Assembly (NCBI GenBank): GCA_024639845.1
Contig: JAHEGG010000003.1
Coordinates: 111,749-175,748 of the forward strand
Reading direction: 5' to 3'
Length of the DNA: 64,000 nucleotides
Origin: Microbacteriaceae bacterium
GTDB lineage: Bacteria; Actinomycetota; Actinomycetes; Actinomycetales; Microbacteriaceae
The translations under genes and the position numbers were made by a program. The first letter of the stretch is position 1; each line of letters begins with the position of its first letter. The notes beneath the pieces are model-generated. The model made no database searches. It saw only the letters and a program-made list of their open reading frames with translations, and had not been told where the DNA came from. Positions 10,201 to 17,864 of this stretch are shown here, one piece after another.

Positions 10201-10361
10201 TGCAGAAATAAAGCTCGCAGCGCGGTGGTCTTGCCAGAACCGGGGCTACCGAAGACAACTGCGCGTGCACCAACCGGCAGGTTGCTCACTTTTTCTTGCT
10301 CGGCCGAAAGCTGCCCAGCGAAAACCTGGGTAGGCGCGAGATAGAAAGTGGCTTCGGTCAT
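7209..10361 (-). CDS. adnA: AdnA-like helicase-nuclease subunit with degenerate Fe-S motif
   Basis: Partner of AdnB, 1050 residues. Walker A is GSPGSGKT (38-45); Walker B reads LIDDAQEL and motif III GDPDTATLGF, so the ATPase core is divergent but present. The C-terminal nuclease keeps GILLHSAME, KVDRI, IVDLKT and QLGIYQLAF. AddB-type iron-sulfur ligands would be Cys808 (SCPLHWF) plus CxxCx5C near the end. Here the second triad is Cys1029-x2-Ser1032-x5-Cys1038, so one ligand is Ser. The start is ATG 10361, not the TTG six bases upstream: TAGATT ends six bases before the ATG and no ribosome site exists, which fits a leaderless transcript. Confidence 0.87.
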   Translation of the reverse strand: MTEATFYLAPTQVFAGQLSAEQEKVSNLPVGARAVVFGSPGSGKTTALRALFLQQVAKGLDPSEILAIAGSREAANILRDELALSHQGATAGPMARTLSSFAFQVLRHQALALGLKTPELISGAEQDLILKSILSAPELEKLDWPKSITKQVLSLKGFRAELRDLITVCLEHGVDPAELRTLGHSGKRPEWVAASVLFEDYLQRLRMPEFENRHDASTLLGVATKLLDSGEGFTSEVSAIKLVLIDDAQELTPSARRLITALVSRGAGLVLFGDPDTATLGFRAADPRSMTTLMQGITDSAQQFVLLSDGTRRPPAITSVLSNISSELPSEQAGLQRRDYVVERSKVENDQTAERHVFKDAVTEAAWVARRLRELHLDNQIAWSEIAVVARSRSTLEQISASFAAESIPVSIRGSRVAFRDSFATHEILRLADVAHSMTSSEFEVDVDTARQLLLSPFCGLDSVGLRRFRRALRRQELQSEGQRSADELMQDIFNARGSAVIVPSSEGRAVAQFLKRLFDARDQFESQKSIDQILWTLWVSSPPHRRWTKDAEQLDEVGVQLNQNLDVLVGLFAAANRFVERNPSALASDFVEQQLAIDLPEDSLALNDRDDNRVALVTPAGLIGRRYRVVVAPQMQDGVWPNLRPRSSLLGAMTLDQYKSGRSETIASVTRNELPDELRMLHKTVGAASERLIVSGVDSEDQQVSSFFSTMFGEIPDAEDFIANRYTLRGMVGVLRRRLIESDKPEERLACALGLARLAIEETPGASVDNWYGLIPISTEEPLVPLEDDPKAEVWVKPSQIDDFLSCPLHWFMNAHGATDKTFETSLGILLHSAMEHEEGKTENQLWQLIEDRWGSLQFEAEWLEQRERRKAKRMLGVLVSYLDQAKTKDIKVLGREVEFKFQLGRAIVSGKVDRIEQNPDGTIMIVDLKTSATVSSYEDTEENPQLGIYQLAFANNAFSHVEGIDENSVLAGAKLMFISQNKPAERPQHSIIGAVDRREGFEKIVEDAVAEMSLTKRVFVANIGSHCSDSKSYGNCKLHLAKAVTFGG

Positions 10362-10367
10362 GCTCAA

Positions 10368-10373
10368 AATCTA
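10368..10373 (-). promoter_or_regulatory. -10 element TAGATT of the adnAB promoter
   Basis: TAGATT on the minus strand, six bases before the adnA ATG. It predicts a leaderless adnAB transcript. Confidence 0.6.
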
Positions 10374-10456
10374 TCCGTAGCCACCGACATTGCAGAGTTG
10401 CGCCGAGCATCCATGTCGTAATCTAGTGCGTAGGCAAAAGCAGAAGGTGTTTGGCA

Positions 10457-10732
10457 ATGTTTGACGTTTCATTCTCGGTCGTGATTCTCTACACACTCGT
10501 GCTCGGGCTGGTCGCTCCATACATCACCGTGCACGGCGAAAAATACGGCGCACTCGTGCCGCCAACCATCGCCCTGGTAACCGGCTCTGCGATTTGGGTA
10601 CTTCTCACCTGGCTAGGTTTTTCTTATGCCGATGGCTGGACCTGGATCATCGTAATGATTGCCATGCCTGTAGTGATGATGTTTGCAGCGTCTCGTTTGG
10701 CAAAGAGTCGCGACAAGTCATTCGCCAAATAG
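10457..10732 (+). CDS. Small three-helix membrane protein, function unknown
   Basis: A 91-residue protein I do not recognise. It has about three hydrophobic segments (roughly residues 5-23, 33-53 and 58-76) and a short basic tail ending SRDKSFAK. The start is ATG 10457, with AGAAGG nine bases upstream; a TTG six bases earlier would leave only three bases to that site. It is divergent from adnA and convergent with the ferritin-like gene. No function is offered. Confidence 0.75.
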   Translation: MFDVSFSVVILYTLVLGLVAPYITVHGEKYGALVPPTIALVTGSAIWVLLTWLGFSYADGWTWIIVMIAMPVVMMFAASRLAKSRDKSFAK

Positions 10733-10810
10733 CTCGAATCGCAGAAGAAATAATCTCGAAAAAATAGATAAGTTGCATCCGCTTCAAGTCGATGCCAAAA
10801 CTTGAGCTCG

Positions 10811-11584
10811 CTAGGCGGCTAGACCCAAACCATCCATGCGCAGCGAGTGAGCTGCAATCAACTCTGTGACCAGAGGCTCGAGCTTGCTATAAGAAGCAAG
10901 GTTGACCTGTTTTTCTTCGGCCAAGCTCAGGGCCTTGCCCATGGGGACCCCAGCCAGTTTTCTGTTGTCAAACGCTGCGCGAAGCTCGAGCAGAACATCC
11001 CCCATAAGCCGTCGGCCCCATAGCGCGAGCCTCGACTGAAGTTGTTCGTCATCTTTCATTGATTCGATCAGAACCCGCTTCGCGAATCGTTCGAAGATTT
11101 TGTCATTCAAGGCCTTCTCAACTTCCTCGCGCAGCTCTATCGGCAGTCCCACGGAAAGGCGTCGATAAAAGTCGTCGAGCAATCCCGACACCAGGTAGAC
11201 CTTGAGGATTGCCTCATACCAGTCGATTCCGGAGGTCCTCGAGTGGAAGGTTTGCACCCGTTCGGTGTAGGGATCCATTGCATCGGTGGCATCGATGCCG
11301 AGTGCAGAAATGCGTCTCGCCAGAGAGCGATAACGCTCAAACGACTTTGCTGCAGCCTCCGAAAGCTCGGCCTTGTATTGGGTGTTAGGCGAAAGCTTTA
11401 GTGCGTTGGTCAATATCTCGAAATAACTCAGATGCAGATAAGCCAGCTGGCCAAGATACTCCTTGGGCTCTGGCGTGTAAGGCTTGAGGTTTACTTTTGC
11501 GGTGTTGCGAGCTGGCCGCTCCTCACGCTCAGGAAGCACAAAGTCGCGAGCCTTCTGGCGCATCCGTTTCAACCAATCAAACAC
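10811..11584 (-). CDS. Ferritin-like fold protein (MiaE_2-like family)
   Basis: Helical protein of 257 residues resembling the actinobacterial family annotated as tRNA-(ms2io6A)-hydroxylase-like (MiaE_2), usually found beside a DEAD-box helicase gene, as here. Four helices can be traced, with acidic residues in YFEIL, SFERY, WYEAIL and VLIESM. The ExxH histidines that complete a diiron centre are not evident: the second helix reads FERYR. Hydroxylase activity is therefore doubtful. The start is taken as GTG 11584 because TAATCT ends seven bases upstream; a longer reading to 11662 would run into the helicase start region. Confidence 0.72.
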   Translation of the reverse strand: MFDWLKRMRQKARDFVLPEREERPARNTAKVNLKPYTPEPKEYLGQLAYLHLSYFEILTNALKLSPNTQYKAELSEAAAKSFERYRSLARRISALGIDATDAMDPYTERVQTFHSRTSGIDWYEAILKVYLVSGLLDDFYRRLSVGLPIELREEVEKALNDKIFERFAKRVLIESMKDDEQLQSRLALWGRRLMGDVLLELRAAFDNRKLAGVPMGKALSLAEEKQVNLASYSKLEPLVTELIAAHSLRMDGLGLAA

Positions 11585-11590
11585 GTCTAC

Positions 11591-11597
11591 TAGATTA
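11591..11597. promoter_or_regulatory. Overlapping divergent -10 elements (TAGATTA)
   Basis: TAGATT on the plus strand (11591-11596) and TAATCT on the minus strand (11597-11592) share five bases. The minus element ends seven bases before the ferritin-like GTG. The plus element would give the DEAD-box helicase a leader of about 53 bases with its own ribosome site. Confidence 0.5.
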
Positions 11598-11655
11598 CGC
11601 CAACCGCCAACACGGATGCTGGCAACTAGACTTGGAAAGACCCATAGGAGAATTT

Positions 11656-13119
11656 TTGACATTCGAAGAATTGGGCATCGACAAAGACATCGTTGAAGCC
11701 CTAGCCGAGAAGGGCATCACCAACCCCTTCCCCATCCAAGAGCAGGCAATCCCGCTCGCCCTGACCGGCCAAGACATCATTGGGCAAGCCAAGACGGGAA
11801 CCGGAAAGACTCTTGGTTTCGGTCTTCCGCTAATTCAGTCGCTCGGCTTCGAGCCGGCGCTAGGTGCGAAAGCACTCGTGGTTGTGCCGACACGCGAGCT
11901 GGCCATCCAGGTTGCCGATGATCTGAAACTCGCTACTTCCAAACGCCCAACGACCGTGGCTGCCATCTACGGAGGCAAGGCATATGAGGGACAAATCGCC
12001 GAAATCGAAGCTGGCGCACAAATCATCGTGGGAACACCCGGTCGCCTGATCGACCTCAGCAAGCAGAAGAAACTCGATTTGGGCAACATCCGCTTTATGG
12101 TCTTGGATGAGGCTGACGAGATGCTCGACCTGGGTTTCTTGCCAGACGTGGAAAAACTGTTTGCATACACCCCCGAGGGTCGTCAAACGATGCTTTTCTC
12201 AGCCACCATGCCAGGCGCGATCGTCAACCTTGCTCGGCGTTACCAAAATCGCCCGGTGCACATTCGAGTAAATGACCCAGACGAAGGTCACACCAAGGCA
12301 GACATCAGACAATTCATCTATCGGGCTCACTCCCTAGACAAGGATGAAGTGGTTGGCCGTATTCTGCAGGCCGAGGGTCGCGGCAAAACCGTGATCTTCT
12401 GCAAGACCAAGCGCCAAGCAGGCAAGGTTGCCGAGGAGCTTGTCGACCGCGGCTTTAACGCAACAGCCCTGCACGGAGACATGTCACAAGAGGCGCGCGA
12501 GCGTTCGATGGCAGCTTTCAGGTCGGGCAAAAAAGACATTCTGGTTGCCACCGAAGTTGCCGCTCGAGGAATCGACGTTGATGACGTGACTCACGTGATC
12601 AACTACACGGTTCCAGAAGACGAGAAAAACTACCTGCACCGCACAGGTCGCACTGGACGTGCCGGCCGCACCGGTATCGCCGTGACTTTTGTCGACTGGG
12701 AAGACCTAGCTCGCTGGAAGCACATCAACGAGGCTCTCGAAATCGGCGTACCCGAGCCAATCGAAACCTATTCCTCTTCACCTCACCTGTTCACAGACCT
12801 GGAAATCCCCGCCGGAACCAAGGGCCGCATCAAAGCGACGAGCATCACCCCTGAAATGGCCAAAGCAAAGCGCGACAGCGATCGAGAACGCCGTGAAGGC
12901 GGGTCTCGTGGCGGTCATTCTCGCGGTGGCGACCGCAACCGTGGTGGCGACCGCAACCGTGGTGGCGACCGCAACCGTGGTGCTCGAACCGGAACTGCTG
13001 AGAAGCCCGCTCGTGAAGGCAGTGCATCAGAAGCCCCTAAGCACGGAGGCTCTGATCACAAGCGTCCTCAAGCCAACCGTCAGCGTCGCCGCACGCGCGG
13101 TGGAAACAACCCGCAGTAA
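11656..13119 (+). CDS. DEAD-box ATP-dependent RNA helicase
   Basis: RNA helicase of 487 residues that unwinds structured RNA, likely in ribosome assembly or mRNA turnover. It has a Q-motif region (PFPIQEQAI), Walker A AKTGTGKT (45-52), PTREL, TPGRL, VLDEADEM, SAT, and HRTGRTGRAGR. The last 90 residues are Arg/Gly/Asp/Asn-rich with a tandem GGDRNR repeat, typical of RNA-binding tails. Start is TTG 11656 with AGGAG five bases upstream; a longer frame to 11497 exists but overlaps the divergent gene and lacks a ribosome site. The mycobacterial counterpart is usually called RhlE. I leave the symbol empty because the RhlE/CsdA split is unclear here. Confidence 0.92.
   Translation: MTFEELGIDKDIVEALAEKGITNPFPIQEQAIPLALTGQDIIGQAKTGTGKTLGFGLPLIQSLGFEPALGAKALVVVPTRELAIQVADDLKLATSKRPTTVAAIYGGKAYEGQIAEIEAGAQIIVGTPGRLIDLSKQKKLDLGNIRFMVLDEADEMLDLGFLPDVEKLFAYTPEGRQTMLFSATMPGAIVNLARRYQNRPVHIRVNDPDEGHTKADIRQFIYRAHSLDKDEVVGRILQAEGRGKTVIFCKTKRQAGKVAEELVDRGFNATALHGDMSQEARERSMAAFRSGKKDILVATEVAARGIDVDDVTHVINYTVPEDEKNYLHRTGRTGRAGRTGIAVTFVDWEDLARWKHINEALEIGVPEPIETYSSSPHLFTDLEIPAGTKGRIKATSITPEMAKAKRDSDRERREGGSRGGHSRGGDRNRGGDRNRGGDRNRGARTGTAEKPAREGSASEAPKHGGSDHKRPQANRQRRRTRGGNNPQ
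12925..12981 (+). repeat. Tandem 18-bp coding repeat, three exact copies
   Basis: Unit GGTGGCGACCGCAACCGT occurs three times without mismatch (12925-12942, 12943-12960, 12961-12978), then GGT of a fourth. It encodes GGDRNR in the helicase tail. Exact identity suggests recent slippage. Confidence 0.9.
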
Positions 13120-13135
13120 CTCAGGGGTTTAGCCA

Positions 13136-14032
13136 CTAGATGGCTAGATTGACAAGCGCTATTCCGGTTGCCTGCTCAGCTATGCGCCTCAGGTTGTCAA
13201 TGCTCGTGGTGTTTTCGCCGAGCTCATTGTCTTTGCCGGCAAGCCCGTGGTAATCACTAGAACCAGTGACGATCAAATCATGCTTATCGGCGAGCGCCAG
13301 CAACCAGTTGCGATCTTGCGCTTCAACCTCACGGTGATAAGCCTCGACCCCTCCCAGACCTGCCTCTATCATCTGCTCGAAGTGGCGCAGTGGCTTATCA
13401 CCTAAGGCGTCACGGTCTTTCACTCGCGAAAGTGGATGAGCGATCACGGCAACTCCGCCCGCCGAGCGAATCAGTTCGATGGCCTCGATTGTGTCTGGAA
13501 CCGCACGATTGGGAACATAGTGGGGGCTGCCCTTGTACCAAATGGCGTCGAAGACCTGGCCGCGGTTTTCGAAGTGCCCCCCGGCAATCAGGGCATCGGC
13601 AACGGCTGGGCGACCGAGGGTGGCATCACCTACGACTTGGTCGAGCACGGCATCCCAGGTAAGCCCATAAACGGGCGAGAGAGTTTCGGTTATTTCTTGA
13701 AGGCGGATGACGCGGCCCTCGATAGTCTTGCGCATTCGCTCAACTAGACCCTCATGATTTGGGTCAGGCAGATAGGCCAACATGTGAACGCCGAACTTGG
13801 CCGGCCGTGAATCACCGTCGGCAAAATGCGCACGTGTGGTGACCTCAATAGCTGGCACGAATCCGATTGAGTGCTGGACCGCTAACTCGGCAGCCTTCGA
13901 CCAATTTGCTGTGGTGTCGTGGTCGCTGATCGCGATGGCGTCGATCCCGAGAATACTCGCCCGCTCAAAAACCGTTTCGACTGATTCCTTGCCATCTGAG
14001 GCATCAGTATGAACGTGCAAATCGATTTTCAT
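13136..14032 (-). CDS. PHP-domain metal-dependent phosphoesterase
   Basis: A 298-residue protein of the PHP family. Metal-binding motifs are visible: DLHVHTDASDGK at the N-terminus, SDHDT near residue 40, and HPLSR and GSSDYHG later. Close relatives hydrolyse 3',5'-nucleoside bisphosphates or trim 5' ends of RNA (RNase AM/YciV group); which of these applies cannot be told from sequence alone. ATG start with AAAGAGAG upstream. A possible -10 TAGTCT lies about 25 bases before the start. It converges with the DEAD-box gene, leaving 16 bp. Confidence 0.85.
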   Translation of the reverse strand: MKIDLHVHTDASDGKESVETVFERASILGIDAIAISDHDTTANWSKAAELAVQHSIGFVPAIEVTTRAHFADGDSRPAKFGVHMLAYLPDPNHEGLVERMRKTIEGRVIRLQEITETLSPVYGLTWDAVLDQVVGDATLGRPAVADALIAGGHFENRGQVFDAIWYKGSPHYVPNRAVPDTIEAIELIRSAGGVAVIAHPLSRVKDRDALGDKPLRHFEQMIEAGLGGVEAYHREVEAQDRNWLLALADKHDLIVTGSSDYHGLAGKDNELGENTTSIDNLRRIAEQATGIALVNLAI

Positions 14033-14105
14033 GGGCTCTCTTTCACTTCCAGACTATCCGCTAGTTGCGACGATTTTCTAAGTCGAATAGTGGCAGGATG
14101 TAGGC

Positions 14106-15524
14106 ATGAGCAAGAAGTCCGACCAAAAAATGGCCGACCGCGTAAACAACCGGTCGCATCGCCCTACCAGCGCAAACTTTATGCGATTCATCGCGAGCGG
14201 TTGGGCCGAGCCGGATTCAAAGTTGCCCGCCGCACATCCGGTAGCGTCTTTTGCCGCCGCTCGTCGCAAGGCGGTGGCCGAGGAGTTTGCAGGCAAAGTA
14301 GTGATCGTAGAGGCAGGGTCGCTAAAGACACGATCAAACGACTCCGACTACATGTTTCGGGCTCACTCGGCGTTTGCTCACCTAACCGGTTGGGGCACCG
14401 CCACCGTTCCCGATTCGATTCTGGTCATCGACGCACGCAATCGAACCGCTACCAGCACACTGTTTTTTCGCGAAACGGCCGGTCGAGATAATGAAGAGTT
14501 TTTCTCAAATCCAACCATCGGTGAATTCTGGGTGGGCCAACGTCCATCTATCGAACAGGTTGGTGCATTGCTTCACATTTCGACCCGTTCGCTTTCAGAG
14601 TTCGACTCCTACAGTTGCGAATTCAAAGACGGGGATGTGGTTCGACTTGGTGAGGAAGGAAGCGACGATCGACTGCTCGAGTTCGTCAGTGAGTTGCGCT
14701 TTGTAAAAGACGAATACGAGATCGCCGAAATGCGCAAGGCCGTCGACGCCTCGGTTCGCGGGTTCGAGTCGGTGGCAGCCAACCTTAAACATGCGATTGG
14801 GCATCCTCGCGGTGAACGCGTAGTCGAGGCGAATTTCTATGGCACCGCTCGTGTCGAAGGAAACGGTCTGGGTTATGAAACCATCGCCGCCTCGGGAGAC
14901 CACGCCTGCACCTTGCACTGGATCGTGAACGACGGTCCGGTGCGCGATGGCGACTTGTTGTTGCTTGATGCTGGTGTCGAGGTCGACTCGCTGTATACGG
15001 CCGATGTCACTCGAACACTCCCAGTCAACGGAAAGTTCACGCCACAGCAGCGCCTGGTCTATGAAGCTGTGCTCGAAGCCGCTGATGCGGTCTTTGCCGC
15101 AGCCAAGCCAGGCCTGAAGTTTCGCGATCTTCACTCCACCGCGATGAGAGTAATCGCCGAAAAGGTTTCTGGTTGGGGTTTCATTGATATCTCTGCCGAA
15201 GAGTCGCTCAAGCCTGAAAATCAACTCCACCGCCGCTGGATGGTGCACGGAACGAGCCATCATCTTGGCCTCGATGTTCACGACTGCGCTCAGGCACGGC
15301 GCGAACTGTTTCTCGACCAAGAACTGAAGCCTGGCATGATTTTCACGATCGAACCAGGGCTCTATTTTCAGCCCGACGACCTTCTCGTTCCGAAGGAGTG
15401 GCGTGGAATCGGCGTTCGCATCGAAGATGACGTGCTAGTTACCGAATCAGGTGTCGAAAATCTCAGCGCGGCACTACCTCGGCACCCTGACGATGTCGAA
15501 GCTTGGCTGGCTAAACACTCCTAG
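14106..15524 (+). CDS. pepP: Xaa-Pro aminopeptidase (M24 family)
   Basis: A 472-residue cytosolic metallopeptidase that removes the first residue when proline is second. An N-terminal creatinase-type domain covers about residues 40-200. The C-terminal pita-bread domain carries the two-metal ligands: Asp in LLLDAGVEVDSLYTADVTRT, His in HGTSHHLGLDVHD, Glu in TIEPGLYF and in IGVRIEDDVL. ATG start with AGGA upstream. The 3' end overlaps the convergent psuK gene by 14 bp, so the two transcripts must be antisense at their ends. Confidence 0.9.
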   Translation: MSKKSDQKMADRVNNRSHRPTSANFMRFIASGWAEPDSKLPAAHPVASFAAARRKAVAEEFAGKVVIVEAGSLKTRSNDSDYMFRAHSAFAHLTGWGTATVPDSILVIDARNRTATSTLFFRETAGRDNEEFFSNPTIGEFWVGQRPSIEQVGALLHISTRSLSEFDSYSCEFKDGDVVRLGEEGSDDRLLEFVSELRFVKDEYEIAEMRKAVDASVRGFESVAANLKHAIGHPRGERVVEANFYGTARVEGNGLGYETIAASGDHACTLHWIVNDGPVRDGDLLLLDAGVEVDSLYTADVTRTLPVNGKFTPQQRLVYEAVLEAADAVFAAAKPGLKFRDLHSTAMRVIAEKVSGWGFIDISAEESLKPENQLHRRWMVHGTSHHLGLDVHDCAQARRELFLDQELKPGMIFTIEPGLYFQPDDLLVPKEWRGIGVRIEDDVLVTESGVENLSAALPRHPDDVEAWLAKHS

Positions 15525-16392
15525 GACGCTCCGAAGTCAGTCTCGCGCCAACCAGAGTGACCGCGCGCGCACCGGCATTGACACCGTTTGCCAGTGCCTC
15601 GGTGACCACATCGGTTGACAACAGAAACTGCGATTTCGAAGCCGCGATTGAGGCGAGAAATGCGCCGCAGAACGCATCTCCAGCCCCGGTTGGGTCGATC
15701 GAGCGAACCTCGACACCCGGTTCGGAAACAACCTTGCCGTCACTCCAGTGCGCGGTTGCACCTCGAGGGCCGTCGGTCACCACTGTGAGCTGAACCTGAC
15801 CAATCACATTGAGCAGTTCAGCCTCCTCTTGATTCGGAAACAGGATGTCGGCACGCATCAGAAGATCGCGATAGCGTGCCACGCCGTAATCCTCGATGTA
15901 ACCGGTCGAACCGGGGTCAATCGCAACGAGGGACCCGAGCGCGTGTGCATGATCGACCAGAGCCGAGACATCCTCGTGGGTTTTGCCAAGCAACGCATAG
16001 CCACTCAGATAGACGATTCCGTCGGACGGCACCTCGTCGTGAATCGACGAGAGCTTTAGGTCTTGGTTGGCACCTCGGTCGGTGAGCATCGAACGCTCTT
16101 GCCCCTCGACCAGCACCACGATGGCACCCGTTTCGCGGTCGCTCGACTGCAGCCGTGCATCCACGTCGAATTTGGCGAAGTTCTGCACGTTTCGGTCGAC
16201 ATCTGCACGACCGACACAGCCCATGAAAGAAACGGATGCGCCGGCCGAGGCCGCCCAGGCAGCAACGTTGGCCGCAGAGCCACCAAGAGTTTTTTGAATG
16301 TGGGCATCGGTGTCGGTGTTTGGCCGAATCGCACCAACGGGTCTAACGATAATGTCGTCGATTACGTCGCCGATAACCAAAAGCTTGGGCAA
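15511..16392 (-). CDS. psuK: PfkB-family kinase, probable pseudouridine kinase
   Basis: PfkB/ribokinase-fold sugar kinase of 293 residues. It has the N-terminal GG-containing signature TLGGSAANVAAWAAS and the C-terminal active-site motif DPTGAGDAFCGAFLAS with the catalytic Asp. It likely phosphorylates pseudouridine, inferred from its place directly after psuG. TTG start, six bases after AGAGG. The psuG stop lies only 2 bp upstream, so one mRNA carries both. Substrate assignment rests on context, since PfkB enzymes also act on ribose, adenosine and fructose. Confidence 0.8.
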   Translation of the reverse strand: MPKLLVIGDVIDDIIVRPVGAIRPNTDTDAHIQKTLGGSAANVAAWAASAGASVSFMGCVGRADVDRNVQNFAKFDVDARLQSSDRETGAIVVLVEGQERSMLTDRGANQDLKLSSIHDEVPSDGIVYLSGYALLGKTHEDVSALVDHAHALGSLVAIDPGSTGYIEDYGVARYRDLLMRADILFPNQEEAELLNVIGQVQLTVVTDGPRGATAHWSDGKVVSEPGVEVRSIDPTGAGDAFCGAFLASIAASKSQFLLSTDVVTEALANGVNAGARAVTLVGARLTSERPRSV

Positions 16393-16394
16393 GG

Positions 16395-17312
16395 CTAACC
16401 TCTGGCCTTAAGTGCCGACCATTCGGTGGCGATTAGTCCGGCTACGCGAACATTATTGCGAGCCAGATCGAGGTTTACTTCGAGGCTTCGACCGCCAGAT
16501 TCGCCAACAATGAAGCCGAGTAGGAACGGGGTGACCGCCTTGCCAGATACGCCGGCTGCAGCGGCCGCTTTGAAGGCTACCTCGAGCACTCGATCATGTT
16601 CGCTCGGATCCCATTGCAAGTGCTCGGGAATCGGGTTCGCCACAACCATTCCCTGACCGTGACCGAGTGCATCCTGGGCCTGCATCGCAAGCGCGATCTG
16701 TTCGGCATTGACGAGCGACCAATCGAGTTGGTATCCCGAGCGAGTCAACCAAAAGGCAGGAAATTCTTTGGTGCCATAACCAATCACTGGCACGCTCAGC
16801 GTTTCGAGACGTTCGAGCGTGGCAGGAATGTCGAGCACCGATTTCACGCCGGCAGAAACAACGGTGATCGGTGTGACCGCAAGCGTGCTCAGGTCGGCAG
16901 ATTCATCAAAAGTATCGATTGCCCCACGATGAACACCTCCCAAACCTCCAGTGGCAAACACTCGGATGCCGGCCAAGGCGGCAAGGTGCGCGGTTGCGGC
17001 TACCGTGGTCGCACCGCTTGCTCTTTTAGCAGCCAAAATCGGTATGTCTCGAACGCTCGCCTTGGCGAGGTCTTCGTTTGCGATTCGGTCGACGTCGCTC
17101 GAGTCGAGGCCGATCTGAGGAACTCCGTCGAGAATCGCGATGGTTGCCGGGGTAACGCCCTGGGCTCTTAGAATATCTTCGAACTCGAGGGCCGCCTCGT
17201 GGTTTCGCGGCCGCGGAAGCCCATGCGAGATGATGGTGGATTCGAGTGCGACGACCGGCCTGTTTTCGGCGAGCGCGGCGGCCACTTCATCCGAGATTTT
17301 GAAGGCGGTCAT
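16395..17312 (-). CDS. psuG: Pseudouridine-5'-phosphate glycosidase
   Basis: A 305-residue enzyme that cleaves the C-C glycosidic bond of pseudouridine 5'-phosphate to uracil and ribose 5-phosphate. Family signatures are clear: ESTIISHGLPRPRN at the N-terminus, GVTPATIAILDG, the segment around KRASGATTVAAT, and FATGGLGGVHRGA. The ATG overlaps the stop of the upstream general-stress gene (ATGA), and psuK follows. Together psuG and psuK salvage pseudouridine released by RNA turnover. Confidence 0.93.
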   Translation of the reverse strand: MTAFKISDEVAAALAENRPVVALESTIISHGLPRPRNHEAALEFEDILRAQGVTPATIAILDGVPQIGLDSSDVDRIANEDLAKASVRDIPILAAKRASGATTVAATAHLAALAGIRVFATGGLGGVHRGAIDTFDESADLSTLAVTPITVVSAGVKSVLDIPATLERLETLSVPVIGYGTKEFPAFWLTRSGYQLDWSLVNAEQIALAMQAQDALGHGQGMVVANPIPEHLQWDPSEHDRVLEVAFKAAAAAGVSGKAVTPFLLGFIVGESGGRSLEVNLDLARNNVRVAGLIATEWSALKARG

Positions 17313-17818
17313 TCGTTGCCCATTCCAGATGTCTCGGCAGCGATTCGCTTGGCCTGCGCAACGAGATTGCCAGGCACTTGCACCTCGTATTCCTTGGCCA
17401 TGACCAATGAGGCACTAATGAACCCTCGCTTATTGCGCGCCATCGAAAACCGCACAACGTTCAACAACATACCGAGACCTGCGCCGATGATCATGGGCTG
17501 CACCAGTGCTAGCGCGGTTACCGCTAAGGCATCGGTGGCACTGACGGCCGGGGTCGTGATCAAACCGAAAATCAGGCCAACGGTCAGTCCAGTGGATGCT
17601 CCGCCGAGCGCAACTCGTGCCGTGCTTAGTCTGCCGCGCACGCGTTCGACGCTTTTGAGGTTGTTTCCGACGATAGCGATTGCGTTTGGTGGAAAGTCGG
17701 AGGCAAGTAGTCGTTCGACGTAGTGAACTGCATCTAGATATTCACCGAAGGTAGCCACCACCTCGCCTTGCGTCAGTGCGGAAGGGATTCGGTTTAGATT
17801 GCGACGGCCATTGTTCAC
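17309..17818 (-). CDS. General-stress-protein-like small membrane protein
   Basis: A 169-residue protein. The first 80 residues resemble the general stress protein 17M domain (VVATFGEYLDAVHYVERLLASDF, in two parts here for length: VVATFGEYLDAV then HYVERLLASDF). Two glycine-rich hydrophobic stretches follow (about residues 73-95 and 100-125), so it is probably membrane-anchored. Actinobacterial homologues commonly sit beside an MgtE-N/CBS gene, as here on the opposite strand. It begins the operon with psuG and psuK, overlapping psuG by 4 bp. GTG start; no clear ribosome site. Confidence 0.75.
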   Translation of the reverse strand: MNNGRRNLNRIPSALTQGEVVATFGEYLDAVHYVERLLASDFPPNAIAIVGNNLKSVERVRGRLSTARVALGGASTGLTVGLIFGLITTPAVSATDALAVTALALVQPMIIGAGLGMLLNVVRFSMARNKRGFISASLVMAKEYEVQVPGNLVAQAKRIAAETSGMGNE

Positions 17819-17852
17819 CCGACTATTCTCGCACCGACTTGGAGCGAGCGTC

Positions 17853-17858
17853 TAAGGT
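17853..17858 (+). promoter_or_regulatory. -10 element TAAGGT, leaderless
   Basis: TAAGGT, then six bases, then the GTG of the MgtE-N gene at 17865. No ribosome site is present. Confidence 0.55.
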
Positions 17859-17864
17859 TAACCT

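Noticed and set aside
14595..15320. Minus-strand frame of about 240 codons
   Set aside because: Antisense to the conserved catalytic half of pepP; no ribosome site or recognisable domain.
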